In this document: one piece after another, positions 41,995 through 51,802 of the stretch
Numbering within the stretch: the first letter of the stretch is position 1
How the letters are laid out: every line of letters begins with the position of its first letter
DNA from: JBHELB01 sp041859045
Lineage (GTDB): Bacteria; Hydrogenedentota; Hydrogenedentia; Hydrogenedentales; SLHB01
Direction of reading: 5' to 3'
NCBI GenBank assembly: GCA_041859045.1
Contig: JBHELB010000067.1
Coordinates: forward strand, 62,001-126,000
DNA length: 64,000 nt
Notes under the pieces: generated by a model
Seen by the model: only the letters and a program-made list of their open reading frames with translations
Database searches by the model: none
What the model was told of the DNA's origin: nothing
Position numbers and translations under genes: made by a program

Positions 41995-43259
41995 TAGCTA
42001 AACACCTTCTGCACCGCGTGGATCGCGCGTACTGCCGCGTCGATGTCCGCACGGGTATTGTAGAACGCGAGGCTAATGCGAGCCGTCGCGGGAATGCCGT
42101 ACCGCTGCATGACCGGCTGCGCGCAGTGATGTCCGGCGCGAATCGCCACGCCTTCATCGCTGAACACCTGGCCAATGTCATGGGGATGAGCGCAATCCAT
42201 CGTGAACGACAACACGGCGGCCTTGTGCTGCGCAGTGCCGATAGGGCGAATGCCGTCAATCTGGCAGACAGCCTTCGTCGCGTAGTCGAGCAGTTCATCC
42301 TCGTACGCCGCGATGCGCTCTATGCCGATCGCCGTCAAGTAATCGCAGGCCACCCCCAGACCGATCGCGCCCGAGATATGCGGCGTGCCGGCCTCGAACT
42401 TGTAAGGCAACGAATTGAACAGCGTCTTCTCGAACGTGACCGACAGGATCATGTCGCCGCCGCCCATGAACGGCGGCATGGCATCAAGACGATCGGCTTT
42501 CCCATACAGCACGCCGATCCCCGTTGGGGCGCACATCTTGTGCCCAGAACACACAAAGAAATCACAATCGAGGTCTTTTAGGTCCACCGGAATGTGGGGG
42601 GAAGACTGCGCCCCATCCACTAGCACCGGCACGCCGTGCGCATGCGCGCAGCAGACAAGTTCCTTCACGGGATTGATCGTGCCCAAGGCGTTGGATACCT
42701 GCGTTACCGCCGCGATCTTCGTGCGCGACGTCAGGCGCGCCTCGAAATCCCCAATGGAAATCTCTCCACTGTCACTGATCGGGACAACCGTGAGTTTGGC
42801 GCCTGTTGCCTCGCAAAGCATCTGCCACGGCACGATGTTGGAGTGGTGCTCCATGCCCGTGAGCAGAATCTCATCGCCCGGCCCTACATTGGCCCGGCCA
42901 TATGTCTGCGCCACGAGGTTTATGGCCTCGGTCGCGCCGCGCACAAAAACAATCTCGCACGTCAGCGGGGCGTTCAGAAAACGCTGCACTTTCTTGCGCG
43001 AGGATTCGTAGAGGTCCGTGGCCAGTTCACTTAAATAATGTACGCCTCTATGCACATTCGCGTTCTGCGATGAGTAATACGTGCTGAGGGCGTCAATCAC
43101 CGCTTGCGGTTTCTGACTCGTCGCGGCGTTGTCGAGATACACAACGGGTTTTCCATTCGCCACAAGATGCAGCGCCGGAAATTCATCCCGAATGCGTTCG
43201 ACGTCCGCCTCAGTGAGAGGAGGACGAACTACAGAGTTCTGTGCTTTTGCTGTACTCAT
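41994..43259 (-). CDS. sufS: Cysteine desulfurase SufS
   Basis: Group II PLP-dependent desulfurase that supplies sulfur for cluster assembly; 421 residues. Seen: YLDNAATSQKPQAVIDAL, RGVHYLS, ATEAINLVAQTYG, TGMEHHSNIVPWQ, the PLP-lysine region FFVCSGHKMCAPTGIGVLYG, and the catalytic Cys in RAGHHCAQPVM. The short Cys loop is typical of SufS. sufU overlaps its stop by one base; sufD ends 14 bases upstream. Confidence 0.95.
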   Translation of the reverse strand: MSTAKAQNSVVRPPLTEADVERIRDEFPALHLVANGKPVVYLDNAATSQKPQAVIDALSTYYSSQNANVHRGVHYLSELATDLYESSRKKVQRFLNAPLTCEIVFVRGATEAINLVAQTYGRANVGPGDEILLTGMEHHSNIVPWQMLCEATGAKLTVVPISDSGEISIGDFEARLTSRTKIAAVTQVSNALGTINPVKELVCCAHAHGVPVLVDGAQSSPHIPVDLKDLDCDFFVCSGHKMCAPTGIGVLYGKADRLDAMPPFMGGGDMILSVTFEKTLFNSLPYKFEAGTPHISGAIGLGVACDYLTAIGIERIAAYEDELLDYATKAVCQIDGIRPIGTAQHKAAVLSFTMDCAHPHDIGQVFSDEGVAIRAGHHCAQPVMQRYGIPATARISLAFYNTRADIDAAVRAIHAVQKVFS

Positions 43260-43273
43260 TGCCGCGTATGATG

Positions 43274-44602
43274 CTACCGGGGGCTGTACTTGTCAAACAC
43301 GATGCGATCCAGACGCCGTCGAACCGGCAAATTCGGTAGACGATCGACAATGTCGCGCGCGAATCCATATGTCAACATGCCCCGGGCGCGTTCCGGGCTT
43401 AGCCCACGCGTCTGAAGGTAATAGATCACCTCGTCCGCCGGGGGGCCGACCGTTGCGCCGTGCGTGCATTTCACGTCGTCCGCGAAGATTTCCAGCAGCG
43501 GCTTGGTGTCAATTGTGGCCTTTTCTGACAGAATCAGATTGTTATTAAGCTGCTTCGAGTCTGTTTTCTGCGCACCGCGACGCACTTGGATACGGCCACT
43601 GAACACACCACGGCTCTGGTCGCTGAGAATGCCCTTGTATCCGATCCAGCTCGTGCCATGCGGTTGCGCGTGGTCAATACCCGTCGCATTGTCGACCAAC
43701 ATATCGCCGGAGAGCGTGTAGAGTCCGTTCAACAAGCACTCCGCGCCTTCGCCGTCGAGGGTAGACCGTTCCTCATTGCGCACGATGTGTCCGTCAAAGG
43801 TGAACACAAAACTATCCAGGCGGCTATCGCGCGCCTGATGCGCTTTGGCCGTCGCAAGGTGGAATCCGCGCGGGCCCTCCTGCACGATCTTGGTTCGGTG
43901 GAGGATAGCTCCCTCACCCAGTACCAATTCCGTAACGGCGTTTGTCCAATAGACCTCGCTCGTACCGAGGTGAACATAGCTCTCGACCAACGCCAACTCG
44001 CTTCCATCCTCGAGTACAACCAGATTGCGTGGGCACGTCACTCCGCCGTGTGCGGCCGCGGTCGAGATAAACACGACATGCACCACGCCCTCCCGACGCT
44101 TGCCGCGGCTAATGTAAACAAACGCCCCGTCTGCGAGCGCTGCTGCGTTTAGGGCGGTGAAGGCCGTCGATGTGCCGTTCGCTGCGTAGCGATTGAGATG
44201 GGTCTTCAGCGCGGGGTGGTCTTCTTCCAGCGCCGAGCGAAGACTCATTGTCGTAATGTCTGGGGCATTTCCCGGAATGTTTGATAGCTGGTCACTGTAG
44301 TGCCCATCGACAAAGACCAACTCGGTCCAACCCTTCTCACCGTAGAGAAACGGTTCCACGTCGCCGGGTGCCAGAGCGGCGTCGCTGCCGTTGAAAAGGG
44401 GATTCAGTTGGGCCTCAAGAATCGGGGTGACATTCGTGAAACGCCACTCCTCCTGATGTCGGTCTGGAAACGCCAATTGCTCGAAACGCGCACTGCTCTC
44501 TTTCCGCAGGGTCTGCACCCATTCCGGCAACCCCTTCGCGGAGCGTGCGGCAAGCGCATCGAGATGGCGCGTCTTCAAATCTTTTCCTGTTGCGGTCGTC
44601 AT
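43274..44602 (-). CDS. sufD: Fe-S assembly protein SufD
   Basis: Subunit of the SufBC2D scaffold, 442 residues, forming a right-handed beta-helix. C-terminal family features are seen: KTDSKQLNNNLILSEKATID, KPLLEIFADDVKCTHGATVG (with the conserved Cys and His that form part of the nascent cluster site) and YYLQTRGLSPERARGMLTYG. Lies between sufC and sufS with gaps of 18 and 14 bases. Confidence 0.94.
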   Translation of the reverse strand: MTTATGKDLKTRHLDALAARSAKGLPEWVQTLRKESSARFEQLAFPDRHQEEWRFTNVTPILEAQLNPLFNGSDAALAPGDVEPFLYGEKGWTELVFVDGHYSDQLSNIPGNAPDITTMSLRSALEEDHPALKTHLNRYAANGTSTAFTALNAAALADGAFVYISRGKRREGVVHVVFISTAAAHGGVTCPRNLVVLEDGSELALVESYVHLGTSEVYWTNAVTELVLGEGAILHRTKIVQEGPRGFHLATAKAHQARDSRLDSFVFTFDGHIVRNEERSTLDGEGAECLLNGLYTLSGDMLVDNATGIDHAQPHGTSWIGYKGILSDQSRGVFSGRIQVRRGAQKTDSKQLNNNLILSEKATIDTKPLLEIFADDVKCTHGATVGPPADEVIYYLQTRGLSPERARGMLTYGFARDIVDRLPNLPVRRRLDRIVFDKYSPR

Positions 44603-44620
44603 GCTCTGTATTCCTGTGCC

Positions 44621-45381
44621 CTACGGTGCCACCGCCGCTTCGGCTTCCTTGATCCAATCGTAGCCCTTTTCCTCAAGCTCAAGGGCCAATTCCTTCCCGC
44701 CCGACTTCACGATGCGTCCCTTGTAGAGCACATGCACGAAGTCCGGAACGATGTAGTTCAGCAAACGCTGATAGTGCGTCACGACGATGAACGAGCGCTG
44801 CGGCGAACGCAGACGGTTCACCCCCTCGGACACGATCCGCAACGCGTCAATATCAAGCCCTGAGTCCGTTTCATCCAAGATGGCAAGTTTGGGTTCGAGG
44901 ACCGCCATCTGCAGGATTTCATTGCGCTTCTTTTCGCCGCCCGAGAATCCTTCGTTCACAGGCCGGGTGGAAAACGCCGGATCGATTTGCACCAGTTCCA
45001 TCTTTTCCTGGAGCACTTCCTGAAATTCCATCGCGTCGAGTTCGTCCAGTCCGTTGCTTTTGCGAACCTCGTTCAGCGCGGCTTGCAGGAAGTAGGCATT
45101 CGAGATGCCCGGGATTTCGACCGGATACTGAAAGGCGAGGAAAAGCCCAAGGCGCGCACGCTCCTCCGCAGGCAGTTCAAGCAAATTCTGCCCCAGAAAC
45201 TCCGCCGCGCCGCCGGTGACCTCATAGGCCTCATTGCCCGCAAGAACGCCCGCCAGCGTGCTTTTTCCCGAACCGTTGGGGCCCATGATCGCATGCACTT
45301 CGCCAGGGCCAACCCGTAGCGAGATACCGCGCAGGATTTCGTTCCCTTCAACACTTGCTTGTAGATTTCGAATGTCCAGCA

Positions 45382-45382
<1 letters not shown>
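44621..45382 (-). CDS. sufC: Fe-S assembly ATPase SufC
   Basis: ABC-type ATPase of the SufBC2D complex, 253 residues. Walker A is GPNGSGKSTLAGVLAG, the signature motif is GFSGGEKKRNEILQ, Walker B plus the following Asp is LAILDETDSGLDIDALR (the SufC-specific DETDSGLD), and the H-loop is VVTHYQRLLNYI. Its start codon overlaps the sufB stop by one base (TAATG). Confidence 0.96.
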
Positions 45383-46881
<1,499 letters not shown>

Positions 46882-47135
46882 TGCGTCATTTACCTCTTCG
46901 GATGACGTTGGGCGCTGGCCCGTACCGTTCGCCTCATTTGGCAAGCGTTCCCCCTCTCGACAGCGATTTTCGCCGGAGACTGCGCCCGCGTCGCCTTTTC
47001 AGGCCCGCCAGCGTCCCTTTGTGCGGGTGTTTCCTTTGCACGAACTAACAGGGTACCCCCTCCAGCGGTCTTGCTGCAACTTCCGAGCACAAGCTCGGGA
47101 GGGGAGAGTCGAAACCGGGAAGCGCTTGCATGTGC

Positions 47136-47160
47136 TAACCTGCCAAACCACCGCAGGTTA
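47136..47160. promoter_or_regulatory. Palindromic candidate operator at the suf start site
   Basis: TAACCTGC (47136-47143) and GCAGGTTA (47153-47160) are perfect 8-bp arms with a 9-base spacer. The palindrome begins 2 bases past the minus-strand -10 box, so it would cover the transcription start, the classic place for a repressor. It does not match the IscR or SufR sites I know. Confidence 0.55.
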
Positions 47161-47162
47161 CG

Positions 47163-47190
47163 CTTATATTCCCTTCTTTCTGGGTAACAA
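47163..47190 (-). promoter_or_regulatory. Predicted suf operon promoter
   Basis: Read on the minus strand: TTGTTA (47190-47185), 16-base spacer, TATAAG (47168-47163). Four and five of six positions match consensus. Predicted start site about 47156, giving a 5' leader of about 275 bases before sufB. Confidence 0.45.
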
Positions 47191-47215
47191 TATCAGGGAG
47201 GGATGGCATTCCCCC

Positions 47216-47234
47216 CCGTTTCTACGAGAAACGG
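47216..47234. repeat. Perfect 8-bp palindrome upstream of lipA
   Basis: CCGTTTCT (47216-47223) and AGAAACGG (47227-47234) flank a 3-base centre. It lies 13 bases upstream of the predicted lipA -35 box and 26 bases beyond the suf -35 box, so it could serve either gene. No U-run follows, which argues against a terminator on the plus strand. Confidence 0.5.
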
Positions 47235-47246
47235 AGTGAGGTCAAT

Positions 47247-47275
47247 TTTACTGAGAGTTGGCCATGTGCTATAGT
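47247..47275 (+). promoter_or_regulatory. Predicted lipA promoter
   Basis: TTTACT (47247-47252), 17-base spacer, TATAGT (47270-47275); four and five of six consensus positions. The start site would be near 47282, which leaves about 77 bases of leader before ATG 47359 and supports that start over ATG 47287. Confidence 0.45.
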
Positions 47276-47358
47276 AATTGCCGTTTATGCGGCAGGACGC
47301 AGGCAAAGCGCAAGCCCGGTGGCTTGCCGTTTCGCAGGCGCTGTCCCATGGACTGGTG

Positions 47359-48273
47359 ATGCCCATGAATACGCGATTTCCCGAGTGGATCCGGCGTCCG
47401 TGGGGTTCCGGGGAGGATTTTTCCTTCACCAAGGGCCTCCTGGGAGAGCTACGGCTCCACACGGTTTGTCAGAGCGCCAATTGCCCGAACCAGGGGGAAT
47501 GCTGGGCGCATCGCACCGCGACGGTAATGATACTCGGCGGGACCTGCACCCGGTCCTGCCGGTTCTGTTCCGTGCATGCGGGCGTGCCCGATCCCGTGGA
47601 CCCCGAGGAACCTCAGCGGGTCGCCGAAGCGGTCCGTGCGATGGACCTGCTTCACACGGTGGTTACGGCGGTGACGCGGGACGACCTTCCCGACGGCGGA
47701 GCCGAGCAGTTTGTCCGCACGTTGGAGGCGATTCGCGCGTGCTGTCCGCAGACGACGATCGAGGTGCTGACCTCCGATTTTGCGGGCGATGCGGCGGCGA
47801 TTGACCGCGTGATGGACGCAGGGCCGGAGGTGTTCGGTCACAACATCGAAACGGTCGAACGGCTGCAGAGCCAAGTGCGTGACCGACGGAGCGCCTATTC
47901 GAGGTCGCTGGACGCGTTGCGGATGGCGCGCCGATTGAGCGGCGGAACGGTCATTAAGTCTGCGATGATGCTGGGCCACGGCGAGACGCCGGACGAAGTG
48001 CGTCAGACGCTCGTGGACCTGTACGAGGCGGGAGTGGAGGCCGTGGCGATTGGCCAATATCTGCGCCCCGGAAAACGGCAGCGGGAAGTGGTGGAGTTCA
48101 TCCGCCCCGAGCAGTTCGCCGAATACGAGGAATTAGCCCGAAACATCGGGATGAAGTACGCGATTGCCGGACCTTTTGTCCGCAGTTCGTACCGCTCGGA
48201 TGAGTTGATGAAGCAAGAGTTTGTTCGCGAACGGCTGAGTTCGATACGGAGGGGCGTACGCTATGCGATATGA
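47359..48273 (+). CDS. lipA: Lipoyl synthase
   Basis: Radical-SAM enzyme that inserts two sulfurs into octanoyl groups on lipoyl domains, consuming its auxiliary cluster. The 304-residue product has the auxiliary-cluster motif CQSANCPNQGEC (CX4CX5C), the radical-SAM motif CTRSCRFC (CX3CX2C), DDLPDGGAEQF, GHNIETVERLQ, and the C-terminal RSSYRSDEL serine that ligates the auxiliary cluster. Starts at 47359 or 47365 give a usual N-terminus (RFPEWIRRP); the frame also has ATG 47287. The 3' end overlaps the lipoyl-domain gene by 11 bases. Confidence 0.95.
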   Translation: MPMNTRFPEWIRRPWGSGEDFSFTKGLLGELRLHTVCQSANCPNQGECWAHRTATVMILGGTCTRSCRFCSVHAGVPDPVDPEEPQRVAEAVRAMDLLHTVVTAVTRDDLPDGGAEQFVRTLEAIRACCPQTTIEVLTSDFAGDAAAIDRVMDAGPEVFGHNIETVERLQSQVRDRRSAYSRSLDALRMARRLSGGTVIKSAMMLGHGETPDEVRQTLVDLYEAGVEAVAIGQYLRPGKRQREVVEFIRPEQFAEYEELARNIGMKYAIAGPFVRSSYRSDELMKQEFVRERLSSIRRGVRYAI

Positions 48274-48502
48274 GGTCAAGCTGCCGAGTCTGGGCGAGGA
48301 TGCCTCGGACGAGGCCACGGTCGCGTACTGGTTGGTGGAAGAGGGCGACCGCGTGAAAGAGGGCGAAGACTTGGTCGAGATGACCACGGACAAAGCCGCT
48401 TTCAGCGTACCGTGCCCCAAGTCCGGCACTGTCTCGGAGAAACTTGTGGAAGAGGGCGACGAGGTCTGCGTCGGCGACGTCCTTTGCGTCCTTGAGGTTT
48501 AG
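48263..48502 (+). CDS. Free-standing lipoyl (biotinyl/lipoyl-attachment) domain protein
   Basis: A 79-residue protein that is nothing but one lipoyl domain. Seen: YEVKLPSLGEDASDEATV, WLVEEGDRVKEGEDL, and the attachment loop EMTTDKAAF with the acceptor Lys44, then PKSGTVSEKLVEEGDEV. It looks like the E2-type domain of 2-oxoacid dehydrogenases rather than GcvH. No catalytic E2 domain follows, and no E1, E2 or E3 gene is nearby. It starts inside the end of lipA, so it is translationally linked to the enzyme that would modify it. Partner enzymes are unknown. Confidence 0.85.
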   Translation: MRYEVKLPSLGEDASDEATVAYWLVEEGDRVKEGEDLVEMTTDKAAFSVPCPKSGTVSEKLVEEGDEVCVGDVLCVLEV

Positions 48503-48523
48503 CCGCCGCAGAGGGGAGATCGC

Positions 48524-49804
48524 ATGTCACTTGGAGTTGGAGTCATCGGCGCGGGAACCGTGGGCGGCGGTGTCGTGCACACCCTGCTCACCAATATGGA
48601 CTTGGTCAAAACCCGGACCGGCGCGGACCTGGCGTTAGTACACGTCGCGGACACGGTGGCGTCGCGTTTCGCCGAATTTCCGCTCGAAGGCGTTCGCACC
48701 AGCACCGACGCCAAAGCCCTGATTGAAGACCCCGCCGTCGCCGTGGTTTGCGAGTTGATCGGCGGCGTGGAGCCTGCCAAGACCTTTATTCTTCAGGCGT
48801 TGCGCGCGGGCAAGCACGTCGTTACGGCGAACAAGATGCTGCTGGCGAAGCACGGAGCGGAACTCGCTCGCGAGGCCATTGCCCACGGCGTCGAGTTGCG
48901 TTACGAGGCAGCCGTTGCCGGCGGCATACCCATTATCAAGGCCCTGCGCGAGGGGCTGGCCGCAAACCACATTCGCGTGGTCTACGGCATTCTGAACGGC
49001 ACCTGCAACTACATTCTTAGCCGAATGACCTATGATGGCTTCGAGTTTGACGAGGCCTTGGCCCAAGCACAGCGGCTAGGTTTCGCCGAAACCCCTCCGG
49101 ATCTCGACATTGAAGGTCACGACACCGCGCATAAATGCCAGATTGTCGCTTCGTTGTCATACGCGACCGAAGTCCCGCTCGAATCCATCTATGTCGAAGG
49201 CATCACTAAGGTCACCCACGCGGATGTCGCGTACGCCGATGAACTGGGCCACGTGATCAAACTTCTCGCGGTAATCAAGGACGATGGTGACGCGATCGAG
49301 GCGCGGGTTCATCCCACGCTGGTGCCCAAAGACCATTTGTTGGCTTCCGTGCGCAACGAGTTCAACGCCGTATACGTGAAGGGCGATATCGCCGACGCGA
49401 CGTTGTATTACGGCCGCGGCGCGGGACGCATGCCCACTGCCAGCGCCGTTGTGGCCGACCTGGTCGATATCGCGCGACGCGGGAACGGCCCTGCACCGGC
49501 TCCGTTCGTTTACGGCCCCAAGCGTGCGCTGCGTCCGATGGGAGATGTTGAGGGCAGCTACTACCTTCGCCTGACCACCGCGGACCGCCCGGGCGTGCTC
49601 GGCAAAGTCTGCACGATCCTTGGCAACCACGGGGTTAGCATCGAGTGGTGCATTCAGAAGGGCGAACAGCCGAATGGCGCAGTCCACGTGGTGCTGATGA
49701 CACACGAAACGATCGAGCGCGCAGTGCAAGCCGCGCTGTCCGAGATTAATGGTTTGGATTTCATGATGGAACCGGCGCACGTCATGCGCGTGTTGGGGGA
49801 ATAG
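48524..49804 (+). CDS. hom: Homoserine dehydrogenase with ACT domain
   Basis: Reduces aspartate semialdehyde to homoserine in threonine/methionine synthesis; 426 residues. The N-terminal NAD(P) motif is VIGAGTVGGGVVHTL, followed by ANKMLLAKHG, NGTCNYILSRM and the catalytic block PDLDIEGHDTAHKCQI. A C-terminal ACT domain (about 350-426, LRLTTADRPGVLGKVCTIL) implies feedback control, usually by threonine. GGGGAG precedes ATG. thrC follows after 5 bases. Confidence 0.95.
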   Translation: MSLGVGVIGAGTVGGGVVHTLLTNMDLVKTRTGADLALVHVADTVASRFAEFPLEGVRTSTDAKALIEDPAVAVVCELIGGVEPAKTFILQALRAGKHVVTANKMLLAKHGAELAREAIAHGVELRYEAAVAGGIPIIKALREGLAANHIRVVYGILNGTCNYILSRMTYDGFEFDEALAQAQRLGFAETPPDLDIEGHDTAHKCQIVASLSYATEVPLESIYVEGITKVTHADVAYADELGHVIKLLAVIKDDGDAIEARVHPTLVPKDHLLASVRNEFNAVYVKGDIADATLYYGRGAGRMPTASAVVADLVDIARRGNGPAPAPFVYGPKRALRPMGDVEGSYYLRLTTADRPGVLGKVCTILGNHGVSIEWCIQKGEQPNGAVHVVLMTHETIERAVQAALSEINGLDFMMEPAHVMRVLGE

Positions 49805-49809
49805 TCGAG

Positions 49810-50907
49810 ATGTTGAATCGTGGAGTCATCGAGCGTTACCGCGCCCACTTGCCCGTGAGTGAGAAGACCTGCGTCGTGTCGCTGTGCGAAGGTTCGACCC
49901 CGCTCGTTCCGGCGTACAACTTGAGCAAGGCGATTCATCCCAAGCTCGAGATTTATCTCAAGTACGAGGGATTGAACCCGACAGGTTCGTTCAAAGATCG
50001 CGGCATGACAATGGCCATCACGAAAGCCGTGGAAGAAGGCTATCAGGCCGTGATTTGCGCATCCACGGGCAACACGTCCGCTTCGGCGGCGGCCTATGCG
50101 GCGCGCGCCAAACTCCGCTGCGCCGTCCTCATTCCCGAGGGCAAAATCGCGTTCGGCAAGCTCTCGCAGGCGATGATTCACGGCGCGCGCGTGATTCAGG
50201 TCAAGGGCAATTTCGACGACGCGCTGAACTTGGTCATCGCCATCGCGGAGAAAAACCGCATTGCCTTGGTTAACTCAGTGAACCCGTACCGAATTGAAGG
50301 ACAGAAGACCGGTTCGTTCGAAATCATTGAGGATTTCGACGGTTTTGCGCCGGATTGTCATGTCCTTCCGGTTGGGAATGCTGGCAATATTACCGCGTAC
50401 TGGAAAGGCTACAAGGAATACCACGCGCTGGGCAAGACCCCGAACCTGCCGCGCATGCTCGGTTTCCAGGCGGCGGGTTCCGCGCCAATCGTTCTGGGAC
50501 ACCCGGTGGAGAAACCCCAAACGTTTGCGACCGCAATTCGTATCGGAAACCCTGCCAGTTGGAAAACCGCCGTTGCCGCGCGCGACGAGTCGAACGGGCT
50601 CATCGACATGGTCACCGACGACGAAATCCGCCACGCCTACAAAATGATGGCCGCGACCGAAGGCATTTTCGCCGAGCCCGCGAGTTGCGCGACGATCGCC
50701 GGCATTCTCAAGCTTACCGAGCAGGGGTACTGGGACGGTATTGAGCCACTCAAGGGCGATAGGCTGCGAGTGGTGTGTATCCTTACAGGCCATGGCCTGA
50801 AGGACCCGGACAGTGCGATTCAGTCGGCCGAGCAGCCCGTAACGGTTGAGGCCGATGAGGACGCGGTGCTTGAGGCGATTGGCCTCGGCGAGCCGGTGAT
50901 GGCGTAA
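49810..50907 (+). CDS. thrC: Threonine synthase
   Basis: PLP enzyme converting O-phosphohomoserine to threonine; 365 residues, the short form. It has EGSTPLVPAYNLS, LKYEGLNPTGSFKDRGMT with the PLP lysine, ASTGNTSASAAAYAARA for the substrate/phosphate site, and LPVGNAGNITAYWKGYKEY. Paired with hom; no homoserine kinase gene is in the window. The next genes downstream are unrelated and have different base composition. Confidence 0.94.
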   Translation: MLNRGVIERYRAHLPVSEKTCVVSLCEGSTPLVPAYNLSKAIHPKLEIYLKYEGLNPTGSFKDRGMTMAITKAVEEGYQAVICASTGNTSASAAAYAARAKLRCAVLIPEGKIAFGKLSQAMIHGARVIQVKGNFDDALNLVIAIAEKNRIALVNSVNPYRIEGQKTGSFEIIEDFDGFAPDCHVLPVGNAGNITAYWKGYKEYHALGKTPNLPRMLGFQAAGSAPIVLGHPVEKPQTFATAIRIGNPASWKTAVAARDESNGLIDMVTDDEIRHAYKMMAATEGIFAEPASCATIAGILKLTEQGYWDGIEPLKGDRLRVVCILTGHGLKDPDSAIQSAEQPVTVEADEDAVLEAIGLGEPVMA

Positions 50908-50923
50908 ACGTAGGAGTTTTGGA

Positions 50924-51328
50924 GTGAGAATAGTCGAGCGCATCAACGAGAGTATAAGCCGACAGATACTCAAGCTTGTTATTGTCGCAACGCCGTCGGA
51001 AGCTGAATCGCTCTACGAGGATTTGCGACAGACCTACCGCGAATATCTTGATATGCGTCGAGCCCTCGGACAACATGCAGAGGCGTTTCCGCCTTCGCAC
51101 TTGGACTTTCTTCACTCGGATGAAGAGATGGAGAAGCTGAGAGCCGGTAGTCATCGGCTAAAGGGTTTTCTACGCAGACGAAGCGAGGTTTACTTCGCCA
51201 CAGTGACCTTTGTCCTCGACGACGATGTGGGGGCGGCACAGGATGGGACAGATGTCTTGTTTGCTGATCGGGAAGGTAAAGTCGGCTATTTTAGATATCC
51301 AACTATTCCGGATGGTAATGCCTCATGA
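50924..51328 (+). CDS. Hypothetical protein, low-GC region
   Basis: A 134-residue protein that I do not recognise. It is charged and mostly helical at the N-terminus (EAESLYEDLRQTYREYLDMR), then beta-like (EVYFATVTFVLDDDVG, VLFADREGKVGYFRYP). No signal peptide or membrane segment. Start is GTG 50924 with TAGGAG upstream. Sampled GC is about 42-50 %, clearly below the flanking genes (about 63 %), suggesting transfer. The next gene overlaps its stop in an ATGA, so the two are a pair. Confidence 0.55.
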   Translation: MRIVERINESISRQILKLVIVATPSEAESLYEDLRQTYREYLDMRRALGQHAEAFPPSHLDFLHSDEEMEKLRAGSHRLKGFLRRRSEVYFATVTFVLDDDVGAAQDGTDVLFADREGKVGYFRYPTIPDGNAS

Positions 51329-51567
51329 TATATGTCAATGGTGACACAGGAGAAGAGTTGTCGGATATCATCGTCTATATCACCGTCACCGAATTCGAGC
51401 GGTTAATTGGACAGTTTAGGGATGTTTGTGAAAACCCAGATTGGCCGGGAGAAACTCGCAGAGAACGTCGACATCTATTCGTCGGTAGAGGCGAGGAGGC
51501 AGAACGTTCTATATTACTTATTGAGGATATGGGGGAGTCCATTGATTTGTGTGAAACTCGCATGTGA
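51325..51567 (+). CDS. Hypothetical small protein, low-GC region
   Basis: An 80-residue protein of unknown function, translationally coupled to the preceding gene by a 4-base overlap. It is acidic overall, with a possible alpha/beta start (MIYVNGDTGEELSDIIVYIT) and an Arg-rich middle (GETRRERRHLF). Sampled GC is about 45 %. Another frame (51407-51718) is also open here, so the true product is uncertain. The coupled arrangement resembles small two-gene modules, but no toxin, antitoxin or immunity motif was recognised. Confidence 0.4.
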   Translation: MIYVNGDTGEELSDIIVYITVTEFERLIGQFRDVCENPDWPGETRRERRHLFVGRGEEAERSILLIEDMGESIDLCETRM

Positions 51568-51680
51568 GATAGTGCAGGAAGTTCGAGAGATAGGGGAGGG
51601 TGCGGTTCGAAAGCGCGGTGAGGATACGGGGCCTGTCGGTGGGTGCGCTCATGCAAGGCGTCTTCGTAGTAAGGAAGACG

Positions 51681-51780
51681 GGCAATCAAGGGGGCAATCA
51701 AGGGGACACAAAACTTAATTAGAGGCGAGAATGTGTCCCGCCCGCGTTGGAATTGGACTTCTCCGGTGGCGAGAATGTGT
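51681..51780. repeat. Short tandem and direct repeats in the low-GC patch
   Basis: GGCAATCAAGGG occurs twice in tandem (51681-51692 and 51693-51704), followed by GACACAAAACTTAATTA. GGCGAGAATGTGT occurs at 51724-51736 and again at 51768-51780. GGGGACACAAAACTTAATT resembles sequence commonly found beside REP-type transposases. No transposase gene is present, so this may be a decayed mobile-element remnant. Confidence 0.45.
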
Positions 51781-51802
51781 AGACCATCAACGAGGAGAAG
51801 TC

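Larger units (their letters stand above)
46882..47358. promoter_or_regulatory. Divergent suf/lipA control region
   Basis: This 477-base gap contains no credible gene. It holds a predicted suf promoter on the minus strand, a palindrome at its start site, a second palindrome at 47216-47234 and a predicted lipA promoter on the plus strand. The stretch from 46882 to about 47130 would be a long suf 5' leader; nothing more was recognised in it. Confidence 0.55.

Noticed and set aside
51595..51630. GGTTCGAAAGC, a tRNA T-loop-like sequence
   Set aside because: The flanking bases do not form a T-stem and no anticodon or acceptor arms could be placed.
51407..51718. 103-codon frame overlapping the 80-residue hypothetical gene
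   Set aside because: Not coupled to the upstream gene, and its C-terminus runs through the tandem repeat; the ATGA-coupled frame is preferred, with low confidence.
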